A stretch of DNA of 64,000 nt. Origin: Romanomermis culicivorax. Taxonomy: Eukaryota; Nematoda; Enoplea; Mermithida; Mermithidae. Each line of letters starts with the position of its first letter. Position 1 is the stretch's first letter. The notes beneath the pieces are model-generated. The model searched no databases. It saw nothing but the letters and a program-made list of their open reading frames with translations, and was not told where the DNA came from. The DNA lies in contig CAWUHX010000027.1 in NCBI GenBank assembly GCA_963922205.1, positions 682,001 through 746,000 on the forward strand, read 5' to 3'. The position numbers were made by a program, and so were the translations under genes. Of the stretch, positions 1 through 12,000 are shown piece after piece.

Positions 1-88
1 TCTTATAACTAAATAAATTGTGTGAACCAATTCCAAGCGTTAAAATTGTGCAAATGAGGGAAAATCTTTGTGCCAAAGTAATATAGGG

Positions 89-546
89 TAGGGGTATGCG
101 TGGATTTGAAAACCTTGCCTGCTTCCCGCCCGCCTTACCTCAAACTAATTATGCTCCCGTTCCGCTCCCGTCGCTGACCTGGTCTTCCCGTCCTGTGGGA
201 TAACATTTACATATTCACCCTTTTTATATACCATATTTTATAGGATTCACTTCGTAAGTTTGACTGATTACAGGCCATAAACAAATTTATTCTTTCAATA
301 TGGGTACTCGAAATCAAGTTATCACAAGTGTTAGTTGAAACTATTCAACAAAATAGCATCATTCACAATTTTTAGATTTAAACTGCAATTTAAACTGAAA
401 TTTTCGGAAAATGTCTTTTAGCGGGCATTGCGGACGGGAAGCAATTTCACCCTTACGGCCCGCTCCCGTTCCACTTCAAAAAAGTCGACTTTAATTACAT
501 TCCGCTGCGGGATGCAGGCGGAAGCGGCATCTCATGCACACCACTA
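89..546. mobile_element. Non-autonomous hAT-like DNA transposon
   Basis: The ends are imperfect inverted repeats (TAGGGGTATGCGTGG at the left; the right end reads as TAGTGGTGTGCATGAG on the minus strand). They are flanked by near-identical 8-bp sequences, ATATAGGG at 81-88 and ATGTAGGG at 547-554. An 8-bp target duplication is typical of the hAT superfamily. The subterminal parts are GC-rich (repeated CCCGC and GCGGG). No coding capacity is visible, so it would depend on a transposase encoded elsewhere. Confidence 0.55.
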
Positions 547-554
547 ATGTAGGG

Positions 555-2157
555 ATGGCTGAATCATGAGCTTTTTAAATGCATTTTTGAATGCTTTACC
601 CTCTTGTCCCATTTGCAGAAGATGCCGAATGGTTATATTCGGGGCCCAATTGCACTAAAGGGCTCTAAGCCATACATCCACATGGGGGGTTTGGGTGTCT
701 GAACCTCCAGTACGCTATGATTGACCCCCAGCAGATTCTTCCTGACGCCGATGTCCAGTACTTCGAACGTGTTTCTTGTCACCCAGTGGAATCCCATGGG
801 TCGTGTTACTGTTTGTGAAGGAAGGCTGAAATAGAATTTGAACCAAGGTCACAATCCATTTTATGAGCCTCTTGCACAAACTGAAGTTTAATCTAAGCCT
901 ATCAAACGTGCACTGATCAAAACTGCTGAAAATGGTAATAAACTGATTCGAGTTTATCGAGAAAAAACAGCGAAAATTCTTCGAGAATAAATGACGAAGA
1001 AAAAGTGAAACGGGTACAAAAGTAAGATATCCAAGAAAGAATTAAACTACGTGCGCCAGATCAAAACAACAGCCTTACCATGACGCCTATGACCTTGGGC
1101 GCCATAGTGATTCGAAAGTCAGCCAAAGGAAAAGTAAGATTGTGCGTCTGCAATGTACGATGCCCCAGTGACTTTTAACGGTGGAATTTCAGGTTTTTGA
1201 TTAACGAACCATGTTTCACCAAAAACGCCAAATCATAATTTTCATTTAACTGCAATGTAATTGAAATCTCACATGACAAAAAGAAATTTCGGAAAAAAAT
1301 CGAAATTTTTGATATTATCGATTGTTTTCTTCTGCTCAGGGACCAGATGAAAAAGTTAAAATTCGGTCAATTTTAGGAAATTGTTGCACTCTATGTATGA
1401 AATTCGGATTTTTGGCACTTTGTGGAAATCAATATATCCTGTGCGAAATAAATATTTTCTTCCAAAAATACCCCCCCCCCCCCGTAGAAACCAGTTGCGC
1501 CCTCCCAAGCAAATCCCTGAAATCGAGATGCGATCTTGATTTCTGCAAGATTGTCTTGAAGAAATTGCGATGTTCTTCAAAAGAAGTTGAACATCGGAAG
1601 ATGCTAACATGTAGGATTTTTTGCGCGGCACATTTTTGAAATTTTCGCGATGGTAAATCAAGAATTTTTAGCAGAAACAATTTTTTTCAAACGGTAACGA
1701 GTTCTTTCAAGTAGTGAAAAAATTTTCAAAGGGACCCTATTCATATATCGAATGTTCTATTCGAATATTTAGACTCAATGAACTGACGTTCACTTTACAC
1801 AAATATATACTCCTTATCAGATTTACTGTAATTTTTTGGAAAACATCCGTTTAGGACCAAAACCAGCAATAAACCAAGTGATGTTACCTCACGAGGGAAC
1901 ATTTTCCGACAGAAATTCTAATATGGGCACGTTCTAGTACATTGAATAGCCCTAAATGAACTGAGTAATGTTGGGAACTAAGTTTTTGTTCCCAGTGGGC
2001 ATTATTTACACAAAAATTTGCATCAAAGTAGCGTATAATCGAAAAAATGCCCATCTCGGAAAATATCTTTGATAAAAACATGCGAAAAATTGCATTTGGT
2101 AGAGTACGCTGAGATCTAAAAATTACTTCACATCTCGTGAACGAATCTCATGCCATC
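555..2157. other. Non-coding stretch, no gene recognised
   Basis: Short open frames here have no recognisable motif and overlap on both strands. The only notable local feature is a run of 13 C at 1471-1483. I see no domain, splice-supported exon or RNA gene. Confidence 0.6.
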
Positions 2158-2398
2158 GTTTTACTAGAAATGCTTCTAAATAATGAAAGTGGAATGCAAG
2201 TAGTATTTTAGACTTTCACGATTTTCTGATAAGCAATATATCGTATAGAACTAGAAATTTGCGAGCGTACTGACCTCACCTTTAAAAATTTTTCGAGTGA
2301 AACATTTTACGGTGAGAGCTCTATGTAAACGATTTTGACGACAATGCTGATTTGTGTCACTTTTCTATTTGGAAGCATTTTATAAAAAACAGACTATA
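2158..2398. mobile_element. MITE, TATAGTCTG family, copy A
   Basis: The right end is TAGAAGCATTTTATAAAAAACAGACTATA-like and the left end carries the matching AGAAATGCTTCTAAATAATGAAAGTGG. The interior matches the copy at 10000-10249 in opposite orientation. The family is about 250 bp, has inverted ends starting TATAGTCTGTTTTT and recurs at least six times in this window. It has no coding potential. Confidence 0.7.
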
Positions 2399-3539
2399 GA
2401 GCTGTTAAAACTTCGCTGGAATTCAGGCTCATATATGTACCTCGGAGAATATTGAAGTTTTTCGTGCAGACCACATGAACAATTTTAAAGTTTTCAGAAA
2501 ATACCTTTTGATTAAATGAATTTGCATGCCAAACGCTTCTTTAGTAGCTGAGATCAGGAATCATTTGCACAAACGACTTATGAACCTTTAGAAAGGTTCA
2601 GAAGTCCAGAAGTGTGAAAATCCGCTTGCATCATAAATGTAATTGGGGGGAGTGCTATAAGAACTCTCAGATATCGTCGGCCATATGGCTAGCCATTGGG
2701 CGACACCCAAGGATTTTCTAATCCCATGGCTAGCCATATGGTAGTCATAGAGACTCCCATACTCTTGGTCGGAAAAATGTAAGTTTTTTGATGAAAAATG
2801 TCAATTTTCTCGGAGCTCCGCGTCATGAATACGTTTTTTAAGGTTTAGACAAAAATTACTATTTTTTGAACCGTTTTTCGGATTTTTCTACTGAAAAAAT
2901 CGAATTTTTCCCTTCAGAGACCCACACCTAAAATTTTAGGGAATCAGTGATCCTCGGCCTAAAAAAGTCGCCCGAACCCCCCTCCAGACTTCAGGATCCC
3001 GTTACATGTATGACTTGCACCAACGTATTGACTTTTGAACCATTCGAAAGGTTCAGAAGTACAGAACAGTGACATTCGCTTGCGCCAACATCTAGGCTTC
3101 TGAATATTTAGAATATTTTAGAAGTCCTTTAGGAAAGTCTATTTTCGACCATTGGGAAGGGTTTCACTTCCAGAAATTCAGATGTTCAAAAGTCTTTTAA
3201 TATAAATGTTGTCGAAAAGTAGTCGAAAAACACATGGTAAATTGTTGATTTGTATTTATTTATACTAAGCAAAGTATTAGTGATAAGGATAATTATATTG
3301 AGCTTCCACGAAAAAACAGTTTATTCTTCAGGGGATTAATTTCGGTTTGGATGATTTTTTCGATAGAGTCAGAATGAACCGAATAACTATGCAAGAAACA
3401 TTCGATGAATTAGAGCCTAGTTAGCAAATATTACTCAACGAAATTTTCCGCTAACGTCAAAGGAACAGTTTCTAATAGCTGTTAGATTTTTAGCCAGTGG
3501 AGCCATCATACAAGTTATAGGAGATGCTCACATTCCACA
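2399..3539. other. Non-coding stretch with a short perfect-stem hairpin
   Basis: No gene is recognised. Positions 2681-2700 and 2723-2741 form an inverted repeat around CCATATGGCTAGCCAT, able to fold into a stem of about 19 bp with a 22-nt loop. Two related segments containing GAAAGGTTCAGAAGT occur near 2592 and 3048, suggesting an old duplication. Confidence 0.5.
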
Positions 3540-3665
3540 CAAATACCGCGCCGCTTTTTTACTTTTTTACTTTTTTTACTTTTTTACTTTTTTACGCGGT
3601 ACCGCGCGGCGCCGTATGGCGCCGCTTTTTTACTTTTGGATTTTTCTCTTCTCAAAAAAAGTGTA
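3540..3665. repeat. GC-rich Harbinger-like repeat fragment
   Basis: The segment contains TTTTTTAC microrepeats and then a GCGGTACCGCGCGGCGCC block followed by TTTTTTACTTTTGGATTTT. The second half matches, in reverse orientation, the interior of the complete TAA-flanked element at 58817-59038. It is therefore probably a truncated copy of the same family. The two apparent open frames across it are by-products of the repeat. Confidence 0.5.
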
Positions 3666-3920
3666 TTGCCTGTCTCGACAAATGCGAAATACGAAAATGC
3701 GAAAAAGATGAAAAATACGAAAAAAATCGAAAAATAAAAAGCGCAAAAGAAAAATAAAAATCAATCATTCCTGCACGGTGCAGATAGAAGCTTGCAGAAA
3801 AGCTTAGTCTAAAGATTTTGGGCTCTTGCTTCAATTTGCTTCTCACTCCAACGATTAATAGCTCTTGAACTGCTGAGAAATATCAATTTTATATAAATTG
3901 ATTTTGAAAAATTGAACATA

Positions 3921-4679
3921 CAGGGTGAGCCAAAAAAGGCTACCGGTGCTGACTTCCATAACTTTTGAACGTATGACGGTTTTATAATGCGGATTGCTGC
4001 ATCAGAATGCCCTGTTTGTCTTTGTTACAAGGCCCAAAGTTTATGCTCCCAGCATTGATGGTTACTGTACAAACAGAAATTTAGTAAAAGTGATGATTTG
4101 TCGAAAAGTAAAAGTTGTGAAATGAAAGTAAAAGTTGTCCTATTGTGAAAAAAAGTTTTGTAAAGCTGTTTACACATAACAATACTTTGAAAATCACCCA
4201 GATTTGCAAGTTACGCGTAATTTTAAGTCAGCAACTTCTTATTTCAATATGATCAAAATTTCGCCAAAATCAAGAGCTTTTGTTATGAAATTGGAAAAAA
4301 GCAAAATTGAAGCAAAATCAACTCTGTCATTGACCAGATCGAAAAATGATTAAAATTATTGGTGAAACAGAAATTAGGACACACTAAAGCGGCTCTCTTG
4401 TAGTTTCAAGCTGTTCTATGGTTCTTATGATTGGATCTATTGTGTTTTTCTGCCATGAAACATGTTAATTCTGTAAATTTTTAAATATTCATTATCAAAA
4501 AAATCGACATTTAGTATTTTTGATTTTAGTCAGTCAAAATTCAAGAAATCTGACTGAAACTTTGCAGTCTTTATGCAAAATGTTTTACATATCGATGACA
4601 GGAAACCGCACTAAAAAAGCTTGACCCGTTCGGAAGCTATAAAAGTCAGTACCGGTCGCCTTTTTTTTGGCTCACCCTG
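3921..4679. mobile_element. Non-autonomous Tc1/mariner-like element, 759 bp
   Basis: The element begins CAGGGTGAGCCAAAAAAG and ends with the reverse complement of CAGGGTGAGCCAAAAAAAAG. The inverted repeats continue with mismatches for about 50 bp (around ACCGGT and CTGACTT). TA dinucleotides flank both ends (3919-3920 and 4680-4681), the target duplication of the Tc1/mariner superfamily. No transposase remnant is visible. The first seven bases, CAGGGTG, are the same as those of the coding element at 14995-16286, hinting at related transposases. Confidence 0.85.
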
Positions 4680-4681
4680 TA

Positions 4682-5094
4682 CATACACAAATTTTTAATT
4701 CAGATATGTGCTATATACTGGATCCAGATCTGATCTGGGTCCGGTCGGACCTGCTGTTAGGACCCAGATTCAAAGTGGATCCATCCCTTCCCTAGTATTC
4801 GGGAAATCCGGACGTTCAGGGAATAGGGGCTAATGCATTTTTCGGGGAAATAGGAAATTTATTCATTATTCGAGGAATATGAACTTTCGGGGAATATGAA
4901 CTTTCGGACAATCGGGATATTTGCCGAAAAGGGATGTTGGGGGAATAAAGACACAATCGAAATGTCCGAGTACACTTGCTGTAGGAACATGTTTACACCT
5001 TCTTTGCATATTCATAATTTTTACACATTAATGTCTTCATTGCAAATTGAGTGATCAACTTCTTGGTAAATCTTCATTGAAAATTAAGTAATCA
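4682..5094. other. Non-coding stretch with GGATCC-rich and tandem motifs
   Basis: A cluster of GGATCC, CCAGATCT and GGACC words lies at about 4718-4790; a similar cluster is at 12990-13215. The unit GAATATGAACTTTCGG is repeated in tandem at about 4868-4905. No gene is recognised. Confidence 0.5.
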
Positions 5095-5408
5095 ATTTGG
5101 TAAAATAATTTGACAAGTGTCAGAACTCACCACTCAAGTGAAAAATATGATTCCACTACATGTATAGATGTCGCAGTATGCAACAATATGTTATAACAAC
5201 AGTATGCTGCAACTTTAGAATACATAACTTGTTCGAAAATTTCGGTTTAGTTGAAACCTGATGGCGGCGCCGCACGGCGCCGCAAAAATTACAAAAACCT
5301 ATTCATACTTCAAAGGTGGTACCGCGTGGTAAAGCGCGGCGCCGCTTTTAAATATAAATAGAACAACCAGCGCCGCGCGGTGCCGCGCGGTGAAGTATGA
5401 CAGGGCCT
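5095..5408 (-). mobile_element. PIF/Harbinger-like GC-rich element copy
   Basis: The right end is GAAGTATGACAGGGCCT followed by TAA (5409-5411), matching the terminus of the complete element at 58817-59038. The body, including the GGCGCCGC palindromes and the CAACAATATGTTATAACA stretch, matches 49905-50220 in reverse orientation. The distal end is not clear, so the left boundary is where similarity to the other copy fades. Confidence 0.55.
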
Positions 5409-5411
5409 TAA

Positions 5412-6098
5412 ACGTAGGTGCAAGCAGGCCTCGACAGAAGAAGCGACAACCAAAATGTAGGTTGTATCCAATACACAATTTTGACGGAGTAAGAAACTTC
5501 GTATTCCAGACAAAAGCTCAATTTCTCCGTTGCAATCAGAAAGCCGAAATCATGAAAGGACAACGATGTTTATTCATTTTTGATTTGGATAGAACTGCAT
5601 CTCATGGTTGCTTTTGACTTACGTGTTAATGAGGGAAAATTTTCAGCTGTTGTGTTTACCGCTCGTGAACGAGAAATTTTCTTTGTTCATTACAGTAATA
5701 AAATTTACAAGTTTTTCTGTGCTTGGACTTACTTTCATTGGATCGTGCATCAATCACTTCAAAATAAATGGTGTATAGTATAACATGGTACTTAGCTCGC
5801 AATAGACTTCGAACTGTCTATAACATGACTGATTTCGAAAATTTCCACCGGAAAAATCTTCTCTCGTTAGATACGGTAGAGCGGAAGGTATGTTACTATA
5901 TTTTATTCATTTTGAAATGATCGATCGAGCGACTCCTTGAACGTCATTTGTTTCAACCACTTTATGATTATCGAAATTGATTTCCTGATATCTTTCCGAA
6001 ACTCCGACCGCTGCATTGCATCGATCATTTCAAAATGGATGGAGTATAGGCTACAAATCGGTATACTGTAAAATCATGCAAATAACGTACAGTTCAAA
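5412..6098. other. Non-coding stretch with an imperfect duplication
   Basis: Segments near 5737-5780 and 6011-6051 share ATCGTGCATCAATCACTTCAAAATnnATGGnGTATAG-type sequence with mismatches, so this is an old local duplication or dispersed repeat. No gene is recognised on either strand. Confidence 0.4.
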
Positions 6099-9000
6099 CT
6101 ACCCGATTTTGACGTTTACTTTTTTTGCTTCTATGTTCTCCAGAGATTCCTCGGGCGCAGGCCGTTCTTGGGCAACGGCTGACGGTTTTTCTTTCTTCCT
6201 TTTCTCCTGCTTGTCTGTTCTTCTGCGTTTCTTAGTCGTCTGATGTAGCGAAGACATCGATCCCTGCAACCCCTGAGCATGAATTTTGCTTTCTATCGAC
6301 AAATGGTGCAAATGTTTCCCATGTCCGAAAACCGACGCTTTACCCACTCCACCAACCGGAATTTCGGCGTTTTCTTGTACGACGGCCGGCGTTTCTTCGA
6401 CCACCCGTTCGAGTTCGGACGTTTTCTTGCACTTGGCGCATTGCCAAATTGTCAAGACGAAAAGAATTGATACGGATAGACACGTTAAGATAGTAGAATA
6501 ATTGTCCGAAATATGACTTTCATCGATGGCATTTCGATCTTCGTCCGACGTTCGGAAACTAACGAAGTGAAGTCGCGCATCATTATTCCGTAAAAAATAC
6601 ATGTAAGCCAAAAATGACGTAAAAATCTGAAAATTCCAGTCGATTAGCAAATCGAAGTTTGGAAGCATAATAATGTAACAAATGTGTAAACAACGCTTGA
6701 CGAAATCCTGACAATATATTTTATAGACGTCGGCGGTCGGCACTGTTTTTTCCCCAAATCGTGCTTTTTTTGGGGAAAAAAATTCGGAAAAAGGAAAAAA
6801 ATTTTGGGCTGTTTTCCCATTTGGGGAAGAAAATTTTGGGGATCGGATACAGTAGAGATGGACTTTGGTGCATTTTAAAAGGTTATAATATCAAAATTTT
6901 CCAGCGCTTAGCGCCGGTTATAACTGTTTTATCATCATTATGTAATACCTAGCTCAAGTGCGGCTTTTAGTATGTCTACCTTCATTTATCACTTGATCTG
7001 AAATAGTTTCCATCATCTTAAACGTATTATCTCATGTTTTAATTGATAATCTTCAATATTTTATCCTGATATTTAATGAAGATTCGCATTTTTTCCTTGA
7101 CACAGCTTTTGAGAAAGATCAATCAAGAAGAGTACCTTTAATAATGTTTTTATCAAATCTTTGGCATAAAACCTTTTGAAGGTTTCCAGTATTTTTTTAG
7201 GGTGAAAATTTTTTTTGTGTCATAGGCACAAGTTTTTTTGGCCTTTTGTACCAATCTGCACAAATGTCCGTGCACAAAAAAAACACTGATCAATACGTCA
7301 AGTCTCTAAGCTTTTTGAATTTTGATGCGATTATTTCTTTTCTAACGTAAAATTAATTCAAAAACTTCATGGAAGTAGTTTTCGGAAATTTCTACACTTC
7401 TCACTCATATCGTTTCAGCCCAGTTCATTTAAGTTTACGAATAAATTAGTTTTGAAATTTTTCAAATTATAAAATTCTAGAAATTACGAGTTTTGAACAC
7501 AAAATCCGAGTCTAATTCTCGAAATAAATGTTCGGAAAATTGATTTTCCAGCGTCGCAGAATGTGAATACCCAAAACATTTTCGGAAAGATTAACATCTT
7601 TTTTGGGCTCTCACTTGTCATCATAGAGGACTTAACCGTCGATTTCTCATATAATTCAAAGTCATTATACTCTTGGATAGTTTGCTGGAAAATTTGTTTC
7701 ACAATGCTTGAAGATTAGACTTTAAACTCGAAATTTTTTCCTCAATTCTAATGAGTTTCTATAGAGTTTTTTCCTCAATTCTAATGAGTTTCTATGTATA
7801 TTCGGCCCTAAAAACACAAGAAGGCTTGAAACAGCTCAAAACCCCTTTCCCCATTTGGGGAAAAGGCTCTGGGGAAAAAAGCAGTGGCAGTTGGTACAAC
7901 TTTACTGTCGTCGTTCTCCTTACCAGAACTGATCAACCAATCGAAATTTTTGAGAGAATCTAACGAGCTCCAGAGAGTTTCAACGCTGGCCGTTTTCCTT
8001 TCTTTTTTTCTTTTTTTCTTTTTTCCTTTTCTTTTCTTTTCTTTCCTTTTCTTTTCTTTTCTTTTCTTTTCTTTTCTTTTCTTTTCTTTTCTTTTCTTTT
8101 CTTTTCTTTTCTTTTCTTTTCTTTTCTTTTCTTTTCTTTTCTTTTCTTTTCTTTTCTTTTCTTTTCTTTTCTTTTCTTTTCTTTTCTTTTCTTTTCTTTT
8201 CTTTTCTTTTCTTTTCTTTTCTTTTCTTTTCTTTTCTTTTCTTTTCTTTTCTTTTCTTTTCTTTTCTTTTCTTTTCTTTTCTTTTCTTTTCTTTTCTTTT
8301 CTTTTCTTTTCTTTTCTTTTCTTTTCTTTTCTTTTCTTTTCTTTTCTTTTCTTTTCTTTTCTTTTCTTTTCTTTTCTTTTCTTTTCTTTTCTTTTCTTTT
8401 CTTTTCTTTTCTTTTCTTTTCTTTTCTTTTCTTTTCTTTTCTTTTCTTTTCTTTTCTTTTCTTTTCTTTTCTTTTCTTTTCTTTTCTTTTCTTTTCTTTT
8501 CTTTTCTTTTCTTTTCTTTTCTTTTCTTTTCTTTTCTTTTCTTTTCTTTTCTTTTCTTTTCTTTTCTTTTCTTTTCTTTTCTTTTCTTTTCTTTTCTTTT
8601 CTTTTCTTTTCTTTTCTTTTCTTTTCTTTTCTTTTCTTTTCTTTTCTTTTCTTTTCTTTTCTTTTCTTTTCTTTTCTTTTCTTTTCTTTTCTTTTCTTTT
8701 CTTTTCTTTTCTTTTCTTTTCTTTTCTTTTCTTTTCTTTTCTTTTCTTTTCTTTTCTTTTCTTTTCTTTTCTTTTCTTTTCTTTTCTTTTCTTTTCTTTT
8801 CTTTTCTTTTCTTTTCTTTTCTTTTCTTTTCTTTTCTTTTCTTTTCTTTTCTTTTCTTTTCTTTTCTTTTCATAGTCTTTTTTCCTTTGTCTTTGTGGTT
8901 TCATTATATTTTCTACCACTTCCGACATTATTCAGTTTTTCCTGTTCTTGGCTTTTTTCAATTTGCATAATCTTTCTTTTGTTGTCTAGATTTTCTCTCT

Positions 9001-12000
9001 TTCTATATCATTTTCTTTTTTCTGTGGCTATACTCGTCGTTCAGTCATTTTCAATATTGTATTCGTAAACTGCAGCAGAATTTCGACTGATCTCTTGAGC
9101 AATGTTTCTGTTGATGCAGCGTCACGTGAGAATTCAATACGAGATGTTTATTGAGTATTAATGATGGAATTACATTAATTCTAAAGTGATATCAATTTAA
9201 CCTAGTACTTGCTCATCAACATTTATTCAAATTATGACGCTGAGATATTCGAAAAAACATCTATTGTAAGCTTTTCATGTCGTAGATACCATTGCCAGCG
9301 ATGCACCTAAAAATGGCGAATTATGATAACTCCTAGAGTAGCCTTTTTGAATAAGCGCCGTTCTCACTTGTAAGGTTTGCCGCCGGTGATCACGACGCCC
9401 ATGTTGTAGATCGTTTGACCATCGTCGCCCACGCAACCGACAATTTCCTTGCGCACTGGGCTATCTAGACACTTGAAGGCCCACCGGCCCTTGGCCACAA
9501 TGCTTCCGACATCCAAACGTTGGCCGTCTATCGAACAAGCGATCACTTTGAGACTTACGCGCCCCAAAGATGGTTGGCTGCATTCGAAAATGAAATCGCC
9601 CGCATCGTATATATTATCTACAGCAAAAAGTTTAGGACGTTAAGCTCGAACACGTGTGGGCATGTGAGATACGTTTCTACAAAGAATACGCGCGGAAAAC
9701 TAGGAAACTAAAATTTTATGTACTGCATAGCACGAATGAAAAATTTTCTCATTAATTAGATTCCGCATTTCATTTTCTACAGTCAGAAAGTCAGACAGTA
9801 CTACAAAAGATCATTGAAATCGTTTACACTAACTTTTCACTATAAAATTTTTTACTCTAAAAATAGTTGAGGATTAGTAAAGTCCTTTTTTCTTGAAATG
9901 TTCCTAATTTATAAAAGTGGAAAGCAAGTACTACTATTTCATAGTACCACGATTTCTGGTTAAACTATGGGTTACAAAGGACTTGGAAATTTGTAATCTT
10001 ATAGTCTGTTTTTTATAAAATGCTTCTAAATAGAAAACTGACACAAATCAGTACTGTCGTCAAAATCGTTTACATAGAGCTTTAACTGCAAAATTTTTCA
10101 CTCGAAAAATTTTTAAAGGTTAGGTCAGTATGCTCACAAATTTTCAGTCCTATAATGATATACTGTTTATCAACGAATCGTGAAAATCCGAAATACAACT
10201 TGCTTTCAACTTTCATTATTTAGAAGCATTTCAAGAAAAACAGACTATACTCAACTAACCCTTAAAAATTTTCCGAATGAAAAATATTAAGATAAAAACT
10301 TTTTGCAAACAATTTCGACAATTGTAATGATTTTGTGGGTTTTGAATTTAAAAACGTCCTATAGAAAAAAAACTATAGAATACTCTCACACACAATAAAC
10401 CTGCATTCTATGCCGTAATATTTTTTTGTCAAGTTGTTCTTTTAACTGCTATAGTCAACCAGAGAAAAAGTTTTCACGTACGCGTCTTGTTTATTATTTG
10501 CGTGAACGTTTTCTGCGCTACGAGGCTCATTCAGAAAAGATAAACTATAGTTTTTGATACCCAGGGAAGACAGGTCTCCTGAAATTTTCAATTTCCGTTG
10601 TTAGTGAGAATCATTGAATCTAATAAAATCAGAAGAGGACAGTATTATTTGCTACAGAATTGAGGAGAAGGCTGTTTTTTCCGCGATCGGGAAACTGATT
10701 TTTTTAAAATCTATCCGATCAATTAATTAAACCGTTTTTCACGCTTGGTGCTAAGGGAGGCGCGACGGCTTACACAGACTTGTACATGGAAGGTATAGTT
10801 TATAACGTTTTTACCCGTTTTTGTCTGTAAGACTGTTAATTTTCCAGCCTCTGGGTTAACATTATTGAATTTTGTGGACAGTACTTACTATAGTCTGTTT
10901 TTATCAAATGCTTCTAAATGATGGAAAAATAAGTACCGTCCTAACAGCCGTTTCTACAATCTTTTTAATGTAGGATTCTTCTCAAAAAAGATTAAGGGAT
11001 AGTTGAGTAGATTTCAGTCTTACGCGACAGATGGTACAGCAGGAAATCGTAAAAATATGAAACAGCACTTTCTTTCCACGCAAGAAAAACAATCATAGAG
11101 TAGGATGACTTCATGGTACTGGTCAGCTGTCGTACGAAATTTCGCTCTTTACACTAATCTATGGAGAAAAGTATATGAAAGTGGGAGCAAATGTTATGGT
11201 TTCCTTTCTTGGTGCTTTTCTATGCTCAATTTCCAAGAAACTCTCATAAATGAGGGTTTCTGAAGTTTCTGCTAATAGCCTGTTTTTCGACATTAAGAAA
11301 ATCAGGAATGTTTGTTAAAGCGTCCGTCGATTTTTTTAGCTGCGTAATATGGAACCAAAAATTTGTGAACGTAAGTAAGTTTGAGTGAAGAATTGTGCAG
11401 TAAAAATCATAGACAGTCAAAGTAGATATATTTTTGTAATTTACTAATCAGGCATTTTATAAAAGACCAGACTATATGTAATGAAGAAGAAAATAATGAC
11501 CTCTTTCGTCGAATCCAGTATCGAGATTCTATCTTTGTTCCCAACACTATCAAACAGGGTACCCCACCTCCGCCTCACCAATGGATATTCTTTTTTCGCC
11601 TTGCCCATTAGGCAAAGAGACTACACAAAAGCCCGGCTCCCAGTTGCCGTTCCTACAAACGTAGATGAAGCTCCTGCGCTTTTTCTCTTGGCCCGGGCTG
11701 CACTGCTGCTGCTCTTGAGTTTGCTGGAAGCCGTTATTGCTCGTCGGCTGATAAGGTACTGGCTGTTGCTGGGATATCTGCTGAAAGTCGCCGCCGGGGT
11801 CGTTATTGCTTGCCGGCTGATAGGGTATTAGCTGTTGTTGGGGTATCTGCTGAAAGGCCCCGCCGGGGCCGTCATTACTCGTCGACTGATAAGGCACCGG
11901 TTGCTCTTGGGGTATCTGCTGAAAGTCGCCACTGGGGCCGTTATTGCTCGCCGGTTGATAAGGCACCAGCTGTTGTTGTGGTATCTGAAATCCGAGAGAG

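Noticed and set aside
7884-9068. Long open frames encoding (FLFFS)n on the plus strand and (KRKEK)n on the minus strand
   Set aside because: They are the translation of a CTTTT microsatellite, which lacks stop codons in all frames. The array lies in an intron of the minus-strand gene.
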